NCBI GenBank assembly: GCA_964613425.1 | Contig: CAZTHC010000004.1 | Coordinates: forward strand, 1-34,293 | Direction of reading: 5' to 3' | DNA: 34,293 bases | Source: CAZTHC01 sp964613425 | GTDB lineage: Bacteria > Bacillota > Clostridia > TANB77 > CAG-508 | Shown here: positions 16,478-24,213 of the stretch, in pieces | Layout: each line of letters starts with the position of its first letter | How positions within the stretch are numbered: the stretch's first letter is position 1 | Program-made: the position numbers and the translations under genes | Notes under the pieces: model-generated | Seen by the model: only the letters and a program-made list of their open reading frames with translations | The model's database searches: none | What the model was told of the DNA's origin: nothing

Positions 16478-17725
16478 TTGCTAGGATTTTTATTAAGTGC
16501 ATTAAAAATAATATTTCTGTTAGGTTTTTTAATATTAATCCATGAATGCGGGCATTTTCTATTTGCAAGACTTTGTAAAGTAAGAGTTAATGAATTCGCA
16601 ATAGGATTTGGACCTACTATATGGAAAAAACAAGGAAAACAAACAAAATATGCATTAAGACTAATTCCATTAGGTGGTTTTGTAAGCATGGAAGGAGAAG
16701 AAGAACGTTCAGATACAGAAGGCTCATTCAGTGAAGCTCCTATATGGAAAAGAATAATAATAGTTATTGCAGGTGGACTAGTAAATATAATTTTTGGATT
16801 AGTAGTTTATTTTATTTTAGCTACAACGGGAAGTACTTATATATCTAATAATGTAGATTATATTGTCGATGAATATTCTCAAAGTTCACAAATACAAAAA
16901 GATGATAAAATAATTAAAATTAATGATAAAACAATTAGACTTAAATCTGATTATGATAGTGTGTTAGATAACTGCAATGGTGAAGCTATAAAGGTTAAAA
17001 TACAAAGAAATGGAAGTATAATAGAAAAAGATATAGTTCCATTTGGAAAAGAAATAAAAACTACAGGAATTTACTTAAGTGCAACAGGACCTACTAAGAT
17101 TGTAGCAATAACTCCAGACAGTGTTGCACAAAAGGCAGGATTACAAGAAAATGATTTAATTACAAGAATTAATGATGTTAATATAAATAATGACTATACT
17201 AATGTTATAAATTCAATTAATAGTTTTGATGAATTAGAATTTACAGTTGTTAGAAATAATGAAGAAGTTAAAATTAAACTTGTTCCTGAAAAAATTACTA
17301 AATATTATTTAGGAATAGTATTTAAAGCTTCAGATGACTCGTTTATAGACAGAATATATTATGGCTTTTGGGATACTACAAGTTTTGGAACATCAATTAT
17401 AGATAACCTAAGAACTATATTTTCTGGTAAAGTACAGGCAAACCAACTTATGGGACCTGTTGGCATTTCAGAGGTAGTAGCTAAAACAAATGGCATAAGA
17501 GAATTTATATATATGTTGGCACTAATTTCACTTTCTTTAGGAGTAACAAACTTATTACCTATACCAGCATTAGATGGAGGTAAACTTGTTATATTAATAA
17601 TAGAAGGTATAAGAAGAAAACCATTAAAACAAGAATTAGAAATTGGAATACAAATGGTAGGTTTCTTTGCATTAATAGCGTTGTCAATATATGTTGCATA
17701 TAACGATATATTAAGAATATTTTAA
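16478..17725 (+). CDS. rseP: Site-2 protease RseP/RasP (membrane zinc metalloprotease)
   Basis: An intramembrane protease that cleaves anti-sigma factors and signal-peptide remnants. HECGH (22-26) in the first helix is the zinc site, and ALDGG (364-368) near the C-terminus supplies the Asp ligand. At least one PDZ domain lies at about 205-275, and a second PDZ-like segment may lie at about 122-190. The 415-residue length is normal. The start codon is TTG with AGGAGG (16464-16469) eight bases upstream. It follows cdsA directly, without the dxr gene usually found between them. Confidence 0.95.
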   Translation: MLGFLLSALKIIFLLGFLILIHECGHFLFARLCKVRVNEFAIGFGPTIWKKQGKQTKYALRLIPLGGFVSMEGEEERSDTEGSFSEAPIWKRIIIVIAGGLVNIIFGLVVYFILATTGSTYISNNVDYIVDEYSQSSQIQKDDKIIKINDKTIRLKSDYDSVLDNCNGEAIKVKIQRNGSIIEKDIVPFGKEIKTTGIYLSATGPTKIVAITPDSVAQKAGLQENDLITRINDVNINNDYTNVINSINSFDELEFTVVRNNEEVKIKLVPEKITKYYLGIVFKASDDSFIDRIYYGFWDTTSFGTSIIDNLRTIFSGKVQANQLMGPVGISEVVAKTNGIREFIYMLALISLSLGVTNLLPIPALDGGKLVILIIEGIRRKPLKQELEIGIQMVGFFALIALSIYVAYNDILRIF

Positions 17726-17755
17726 TAAAATTTATTTAAAGAGGGCGTAATTAGA

Positions 17756-20700
17756 ATGTCAAATGTAGTAAAAGAAGTATTTAAAGATTTTGTAGAAGAA
17801 AATAATATATTAAATTGTATAATAGAAAAAGCAGATATTTTTAAAAAAAGTGATAGATTAGAAATGTTTGTTACTTCTAACCAAAGAATTAAAATTGAGG
17901 AATTATTTAGATTTGAGCAATTTTTAAAAAAGAGATTTAGTATTGGTGAAGCTATTGTATATATTAAAAATTCTGAACCAATAGAACAGAATATAGAAGA
18001 GGAATGGGATAAAATTGTTAAGTATGTAGCATACAAATACCCAATAACTAAGGCAATTTTTTCACAAAGTAAAATAAGCATTCAAGATACAACATTTGAA
18101 ATAGAATTAAAAGTAAAGGGAAGAGAAATTTTAGAAGCAAGAAAAGTTAATATTTCTTTAGCAAATTTGATTAATTCTTTATATGGAAAAAAATATGCAA
18201 TTAAATTTATAGATAATGTAAACGAAGAGATAAAAAAAGAACAAGAAGTATATTTGCAAAAGTTGCAAAAAGAAGCTTTGGAAAGACTAAAACAAGAGGT
18301 TCAACAAGAAAAGGCTGAATTAGCAAAACAGAAAAAAGAGGAAATTGCATTAAAACAAGAAGAATTAGAACAGGAAGAAAAAACGCCTTTAATATTAGGT
18401 AGAAATGCAAACATTAAAGATGGTTTAGTAAAAATAGTAGATATTACAATTGATAGTGGAAAAATTTCTTTAGAAGGAGAATTGTTAAGCATAGATTCTA
18501 GAGAATTAAAGAGTGGTAAATTTTTAGTTATGTTCAATGTGTATGATGGTACAAGCACTATTACATGTAAGTCTTTTGTTGAGCCAGAAAAAGTTGCAAT
18601 TGTATTAGATAGATTAAAACAAGCTAAAGGCATAAAGGCAGCAGGAACTGCACAATTTGACCCATTTGCAAAAGAAATAGGAGTAATTTGCAATGTTATT
18701 GTTGAAACTGCTGGAGTAAAAAAAGAAAAAAGAATGGATAATTCTACAGAAAAGAGAGTAGAGTTACATTTACATACTCAAATGAGCCAAATGGATGCTG
18801 TAACACCTGCAACAGATTTACTAAAAAGAGCTGTTAGCTGGGGAATGAAATCTATTGCTATTACAGACCATGGTGTTGTTCAAAGTTTTCCAGATGCACA
18901 CAAATTTTTACAAAAAACAAATGCAGATATTAAAGTTATATATGGTGTTGAAGCATATTTAGTGCCAGATGAAAATGCGGAAGAACTATTAAAAAATGAA
19001 AAATATAAAGGTGAATTAAAGCGTTTGCCTTCTTACCATGCAATAGTATTGGCAAAGAATTATGTAGGTTTGAAAAATTTATATAAATTAATTTCATATT
19101 CTCATTTAGATTATTTTTATAAAAAACCACGTTTATTAAAAAGTTTATATAAGAAATATTCAGAAGGATTAATTTTAGGAAGTGCCTGTGAAGCTGGAGA
19201 ATTGTATAGAGCTATTGTTGCAGGTAAGTCTGAAGAGGAGATTGAACAAATTGCAAATGATTATGATTATTTAGAAATTCAACCAATTGGAAACAATATG
19301 TATATGGTAAGAGAAGGTATTTTACCAAATGAAGAGGCTGTTAGAAACATAAACAGAAAAATTGTTGAATTAGGTGAAAAGTTAGGAAAACTAGTTGTAG
19401 CAACATGTGATGTTCACTTTATAGACCCACAAGATGAAATTTACAGAAGAATTTTACAAGCAGGACAAGGATATGAGGATGCAGACTATCAAGCACCTTT
19501 ATATTTTAGAACAACAGAGGAAATGCTAGATGAGTTTGCATATTTAGGAAAAGAAAAAGCATACGAAGTAGTTGTAACAAATACAAATAAAGTTTCAGAT
19601 ATGTGTGAAAAAATAAGTCCTATTTCACCAGAAAAATGTCCACCACATATTGATGGATGTGAGCAAACAATTAAAGACATAGCATACGGAAAAGCAATAG
19701 AATTATATGGAGACCCATTACCTGAAATTGTTAAAGCTAGATTAGATAAAGAATTAGAGTCTATTATTAAAAATGGATTTTCTGTTATGTATATAATTGC
19801 ACAAAAACTAGTATGGAAATCTAATGAAGATGGATATTTAGTAGGTTCTAGGGGGTCTGTAGGTTCTTCTTTTGTTGCAAATATGACAGGTATAACAGAA
19901 GTAAATTCTTTACAACCACATTATAGATGTTCTAATTGTAAGTATTCAGATTTTACAGATTATGGTGTAAAAAACGGATTTGATTTACCAGATAAAGAAT
20001 GTCCAAAATGCGGGCATAAATTAGATAAAGATGGAATGGATATTCCTTTTGAAACTTTCTTAGGTTTTGATGGAGATAAAGAACCAGATATTGACTTGAA
20101 TTTTTCAGGAGAATATCAAGCAAAAGCACATAGATATACAGAAGTTATTTTTGGAAAAGGAACTACTTTTAAAGCGGGAACAATTGGAACTATTGCAGAT
20201 AAAACTGCTTTTGGGTATGTGAAAAAATATTATGAAGATAGACATATTCCAGTTAATAATGCAGAAGTTGTTAGAATTGCTACAGGTTGTACTGGAGTAA
20301 AGAGAACTACAGGTCAACACCCTGGTGGAATAATTGTTGTTCCAAAGGGTAGAGAAATTTTTGAATTTTGCCCAGTTCAACATCCAGCAGATGACCCAAA
20401 TTCAGATATTATAACAACACATTTTGATTACCATTCAATAGACCAGAACTTATTAAAATTAGATATTCTAGGTCATGATGATCCTACTATGATAAGAATG
20501 TTACAAGATATAACAGGAATAGATCCACAAAAAATACCATTAGATGATAAAGAAACAATGTCTATATTTAGTTCTACAAAAGCATTAGGAGTAACACCTG
20601 AACAAATAAATTCAGAAGTTGGTTCTTTTGGTGTACCAGAATTTGGTACAAAGTTTGTAAGAGGAATGCTTGTAGATACTAAGCCAACTACATTTGAAGA

Positions 20701-21511
20701 ATTACTAAGAATTTCTGGATTATCACATGGTACAGATGTGTGGTTAAACAATGCACAAACATTAATAGAAAATGGAACAATAAAATTGGAGGATGCAATT
20801 TGTACTAGAGATGATATTATGATTTATCTAATAAAAAAAGGATTGCCACCAAAACCATCATTTAAAATAATGGAATCTGTTCGTAAAGGTAAAGGATTAA
20901 CAGAAGAGCAAGAAGCACTAATGAGAGAAAATGATGTACCAGATTGGTATATAGATTCATGTAAAAAGATTAAATATATGTTCCCTAAAGCACATGCTGC
21001 AGCATATGTAACAATGGCATTTAGAATTGCATGGTTTAAGGTGCATATTCCAAAAGCATATTACACAGCATATTATTCAATAAGAGCAGATGATTTTGAT
21101 AGTGAATTTATGATATATGGAAAAGAAAAAGTAAAGAATAAAATGAGAGAACTAGAGATGCAAGGAAATGCAATTTCAACAAAAGACAAAAACGTATATG
21201 CAATTTTAGAAATTGTTTTAGAAATGTATGAAAGAGGAATAAATTTCTTACCAATAGATTTATATAAATCACATGCAACAAAGTTTATAATGGAGGAAGA
21301 TGGAATACGACCACCATTAAACAGCATACCAGGACTTGGAAGCGTTGCAGCACAAAGCATAGACTGCGCAAAACAAGCAGGGAAATTTATGTGTATAGAT
21401 GATTTACAAATAAAAGCAAAAATAGGAAAATCTGTAACAGAATTGTTAAAAAAGTTTGGTTGTTTAGAAGGCATGACACAAAGCAACCAATTAAGTTTAT
21501 TTAATTTTTAA
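17756..21511 (+). CDS. polC: DNA polymerase III PolC, lacking the exonuclease domain
   Basis: The Gram-positive replicative polymerase. In 1251 residues: N-terminal domain and charged coiled coil (1-205), OB fold (about 225-315), PHP domain starting at HLHTQMSQMD (338-347), C4 zinc motif (Cys725, 728, 749, 752), and the palm with PDID (777-780) and Asp903. Normal PolC is about 1430 residues because a DnaQ-like 3'-5' exonuclease is inserted in the PHP domain. Here GVEAYLV (397-403) runs through about 20 residues straight into LPSYHAIVLAKNYVGLKNLY (424-443), and no exonuclease motif (DxE or HxAxxD) is present. The frame is intact, so this looks like a clean domain loss. Proofreading would need a separate protein. 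Confidence 0.96.
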   Translation: MSNVVKEVFKDFVEENNILNCIIEKADIFKKSDRLEMFVTSNQRIKIEELFRFEQFLKKRFSIGEAIVYIKNSEPIEQNIEEEWDKIVKYVAYKYPITKAIFSQSKISIQDTTFEIELKVKGREILEARKVNISLANLINSLYGKKYAIKFIDNVNEEIKKEQEVYLQKLQKEALERLKQEVQQEKAELAKQKKEEIALKQEELEQEEKTPLILGRNANIKDGLVKIVDITIDSGKISLEGELLSIDSRELKSGKFLVMFNVYDGTSTITCKSFVEPEKVAIVLDRLKQAKGIKAAGTAQFDPFAKEIGVICNVIVETAGVKKEKRMDNSTEKRVELHLHTQMSQMDAVTPATDLLKRAVSWGMKSIAITDHGVVQSFPDAHKFLQKTNADIKVIYGVEAYLVPDENAEELLKNEKYKGELKRLPSYHAIVLAKNYVGLKNLYKLISYSHLDYFYKKPRLLKSLYKKYSEGLILGSACEAGELYRAIVAGKSEEEIEQIANDYDYLEIQPIGNNMYMVREGILPNEEAVRNINRKIVELGEKLGKLVVATCDVHFIDPQDEIYRRILQAGQGYEDADYQAPLYFRTTEEMLDEFAYLGKEKAYEVVVTNTNKVSDMCEKISPISPEKCPPHIDGCEQTIKDIAYGKAIELYGDPLPEIVKARLDKELESIIKNGFSVMYIIAQKLVWKSNEDGYLVGSRGSVGSSFVANMTGITEVNSLQPHYRCSNCKYSDFTDYGVKNGFDLPDKECPKCGHKLDKDGMDIPFETFLGFDGDKEPDIDLNFSGEYQAKAHRYTEVIFGKGTTFKAGTIGTIADKTAFGYVKKYYEDRHIPVNNAEVVRIATGCTGVKRTTGQHPGGIIVVPKGREIFEFCPVQHPADDPNSDIITTHFDYHSIDQNLLKLDILGHDDPTMIRMLQDITGIDPQKIPLDDKETMSIFSSTKALGVTPEQINSEVGSFGVPEFGTKFVRGMLVDTKPTTFEELLRISGLSHGTDVWLNNAQTLIENGTIKLEDAICTRDDIMIYLIKKGLPPKPSFKIMESVRKGKGLTEEQEALMRENDVPDWYIDSCKKIKYMFPKAHAAAYVTMAFRIAWFKVHIPKAYYTAYYSIRADDFDSEFMIYGKEKVKNKMRELEMQGNAISTKDKNVYAILEIVLEMYERGINFLPIDLYKSHATKFIMEEDGIRPPLNSIPGLGSVAAQSIDCAKQAGKFMCIDDLQIKAKIGKSVTELLKKFGCLEGMTQSNQLSLFNF

Positions 21512-21532
21512 ATGAATTTACAAAATATTGTA

Positions 21533-21553
21533 GGGGCGTATTGCATACGCCCG
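21533..21553. repeat. REP-like GC-rich palindrome, copy 3
   Basis: GGGCGTAT (21534-21541) and ATACGCCC (21545-21552) form a perfect stem with loop TGC, preceded by TTGTAGG. It is the same unit as copy 2 about 14 kb away, differing by one base in the loop. Confidence 0.8.
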
Positions 21554-21574
21554 TAAATAATATAAAACAAATTG

Positions 21575-21603
21575 TTGACATTAAAAATATATATTGTTAA
21601 AAT
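21575..21603 (+). promoter_or_regulatory. Promoter after polC
   Basis: TTGACA (21575-21580), a 17-base spacer, and TAAAAT (21598-21603) with an upstream TG (extended -10). It starts transcription of the gene at 21632 and probably the ones behind it. Confidence 0.8.
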
Positions 21604-21631
21604 AAAACATATAGATTTTCGGAGGTTTTTT

Positions 21632-22907
21632 ATGGATGAAAGACAAAAAGCAAAAATTAAATTTATAGCTATTTTAGTATCAGTTTTACTTGTTCTTGCA
21701 ACCATTGTAGGTTTAGTAATATGGTTTTTAAAAACTACGAAAAAAGACATACCTAATGCTGAATATAATAATATTACTGAAAATATTGTAAAAAATGAAA
21801 TAGCAGAAAATACTGTTCAACCAGGAAATACCGCAGAAGATGTTATTTTAGGAGATAAATATAAAGTATGGTTAAATAATGATGGTACAGCGAGTGTTAA
21901 GGTGAATTCAGATATTAAAATTTGGGAAGACGAATTAAGTTTAACAGCCGAAAATGAAGAAGAAAAAATAGAAGCTTTAAAAAGAAAAATAATCTTAGAA
22001 AATGTTGTTCAAACTAGAACAATAGAGATAAAAGATAAAAAAATAGTAAAAATATTTGTATTAGACAAATTTAATAATGATATTTCATATGAAGCAAGAG
22101 CAGTTGCAAAATGTGATGATAAAACATATTATTTAGTTGATTTAATAGGAAAAAACACATTAGCTAAATATCCAGTTGTTATACAAGAACTTACTAAAAT
22201 AGAAGATAAAGAAATTCAAAGTTTTGTTGCAAAATCTGATACATCAGTAAAAGAGGATATGACAATTTTAAACTATGATGTAATTTTTGCAAAAGTAAGT
22301 GATATTGAAAGTATTAAGGTATATGATTCTAGAGATTTAACTGCAATAATAAATTTAATTGAAGAAAAGTATAGTAATGATGAAAATATTCAAGAAATTA
22401 CAGTAAGTGACATAAAAGTAGAAAATATAGTTGGAAAATTGAATGAAGATGATATTTTAGAAGGAGATTATTTAGTATTTACAGCAAATTATTCAATAAA
22501 ATATAAGGTGTATAGCGATGTAATAGGCGAACTTGTACGGAATCAAAGACAAAAAACAAATTAACGAATGTGTTATTGAAGGATATGCAAAAAAAGAAGA
22601 AGATAAATATGTAATAAAAGAATGGAAAGTAAAGAACACATTAAAGCTTACAGATACATTAACATTTATAGAAGTTGGTGAATACACATACAATGTTGTG
22701 AAAGCATATTTTGAAAAAAAATATCCAGAAGAAAAGATTCTTAAAGATGTTAATGGAATAATTGAAGCTAGATATTTTAATGATATCATAATAGTAAAAT
22801 TAAAATATACAGAAAAAACAGATGGAGGGTTATTTGAAGAAGTAACAAAATCTGGATATATATTAAAAGACAGTAGTGGAGCATATGCAGATGTGTATAT
22901 AGATTAA
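21632..22907 (+). CDS. Membrane-anchored protein of unknown function, split by a CGG +1 site
   Basis: A signal-anchor helix (about 10-33 of the corrected product) precedes a long, mostly polar extracytoplasmic part with no family I recognise. The start is the ATG at 21632, after GGAGG; the TTG further upstream lies in the promoter. The first frame stops at 22564. At 22538-22540, after GTA (Val302), it meets CGG. Skipping the C gives VGIKDKKQINECVIEGYAK and stays open to 22907, for 424 residues. The second part has no ribosome site or proper start codon of its own, and its composition matches the first part. One continuous protein is therefore the best reading. A two-gene reading is possible but poorly supported. 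Confidence 0.72.
22538..22541 (+). other. CGG +1 recoding site in the 21632 gene
   Basis: The frame reads GTA CGG AAT with TAA eight codons after CGG. Skipping C22538 gives GTA GGA ATC and 122 more sense codons after the Gly. Confidence 0.7.
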
Positions 22908-22925
22908 AAAACAATAATGAAAGTT

Positions 22926-22954
22926 ATTAGGCGAACTATTTTTGTTCGCCTAAT
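22926..22954 (+). terminator. Hairpin after the 21632 gene, weak terminator
   Basis: ATTAGGCGAAC (22926-22936) pairs perfectly with GTTCGCCTAAT (22944-22954), loop TATTTTT. No U-run follows and the next ribosome site is close, so termination may be partial. Confidence 0.5.
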
Positions 22955-22973
22955 ATAATATAAAGAGGTTAAA

Positions 22974-24200
22974 ATGGAAAAAATAGAAGAAGAAATAAAT
23001 AAATGTTTAAATTGTAAAAATAAACCTTGTAGTAATGGTTGTCCAGTTCACACAGATATACCAACGTTTATTAGTCATATGAAAAATGGAAATATTTCAT
23101 TAGCAAAAAAAGTTTTACTAGATAACAATATTTTTAGTAATATTTGTAGTTATGTGTGTCCACAAGAAAAACAATGTGAAGGAAACTGTATAGGAAATCT
23201 TAAGCAAAACCCTGTAAAAATAGGAACTTTAGAGAAATATGTTAATGAAAATTGTAAAGATGAATATATGCCAGAATTGCAACCTAAAAACAATATTAAA
23301 GTAGCAATAATAGGCTCTGGACCCGCTTCTCTTTCATGTGCATATGAATTAGCTAAAAAAGGTTTTTTACCAATCATTTTTGAAAAAGAGAAGGATTTAG
23401 GTGGAATTCTAAGATATGGAATTCCTTCATATAGATTAAACAAAGAAATTTTAGATGATACAATAAATAATATTTTAAAAACAGGAATAGAATTTAAAAC
23501 AAATTGTGAATTTGGGAAAGATATTACTTTAGAGGAATTAAAAAAAGAATATAAAGCAATATATTTAGGAATTGGAGCACATACACCTTGTACATATAAA
23601 TTATCTGAAGATAACTTGAAAAATATATATGATTCAGATGATTTTTTAAAGAGATTTTATGAAGGTGATAGTATAGAAAACCTAGGTGATACAGTAGTAA
23701 TTGGTGGCGGAAATGTAGCAATAGATTGTGCAAGAACTGCTATAAAAATGGGTGCTAAAAGTGTAAGAATTTTATATAGAAGAGCAAGAGAGAATATGCC
23801 AGCTAGAGATATAGAAATTAAAGAAGCATTAGAAGATGGTGTAGAAATAGATACTTTAACTAAAGTAATTAAAGCATTTGGAGAAAATGAAAAATTAATT
23901 TCTTTAGAATGTTTAAAAACAAATGTTGTAGATGGTAAAGCAGTAGATATAGAAAATAGTAACTTTAAAACAAATGCTAATTCTTTAATTTTTGCAATAG
24001 GACTATTTCCAGAAATGCAATTAATTGAAAAAATAGGATTAGAAACATCAAATGGACTAGTTGTAACAAATGAAGATGGAATGACAAATGTAGAAGGGAT
24101 TTTTGCAGGTGGAGATTTAATTAATAGTAAGTCTACAGTTTGCAAAGCAATTGCATCTGGAAAAATAGCAGCAAATGGAATTAAAAAGTATTTAAAATAG
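22974..24200 (+). CDS. GltD/NfnB-like NAD(P)H oxidoreductase with Fe-S motifs
   Basis: A 408-residue flavoprotein of the glutamate synthase small-subunit type. Two Cys sets (11, 14, 19, 23 and 58, 62, 68, 72) are typical of the N-terminal Fe-S domain. GSGPAS (114-119) is the FAD-binding fold and GGGNVAIDCA (about 243-252) the NAD(P)-binding fold. AGGDL near the end is the second FAD contact. It should pass electrons between NAD(P)H, FAD and a partner subunit, but no partner (large glutamate synthase, dihydropyrimidine dehydrogenase, or ferredoxin-type subunit) is adjacent. Its exact partner and physiological role are thus open. An AGAGG site precedes the ATG. Confidence 0.85.
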   Translation: MEKIEEEINKCLNCKNKPCSNGCPVHTDIPTFISHMKNGNISLAKKVLLDNNIFSNICSYVCPQEKQCEGNCIGNLKQNPVKIGTLEKYVNENCKDEYMPELQPKNNIKVAIIGSGPASLSCAYELAKKGFLPIIFEKEKDLGGILRYGIPSYRLNKEILDDTINNILKTGIEFKTNCEFGKDITLEELKKEYKAIYLGIGAHTPCTYKLSEDNLKNIYDSDDFLKRFYEGDSIENLGDTVVIGGGNVAIDCARTAIKMGAKSVRILYRRARENMPARDIEIKEALEDGVEIDTLTKVIKAFGENEKLISLECLKTNVVDGKAVDIENSNFKTNANSLIFAIGLFPEMQLIEKIGLETSNGLVVTNEDGMTNVEGIFAGGDLINSKSTVCKAIASGKIAANGIKKYLK

Positions 24201-24213
24201 AGGAAGTGACATT

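Noticed and set aside
21572..21631. N-terminal extension of the 21632 gene from a TTG at 21572
   Set aside because: It covers a TTGACA/TAAAAT promoter and the ribosome site; the in-frame CGG seen there is therefore non-coding.
22533..22907. Separate gene starting with TTG at 22533
   Set aside because: No ribosome site precedes it, and the frame joins the upstream one after skipping a single C.
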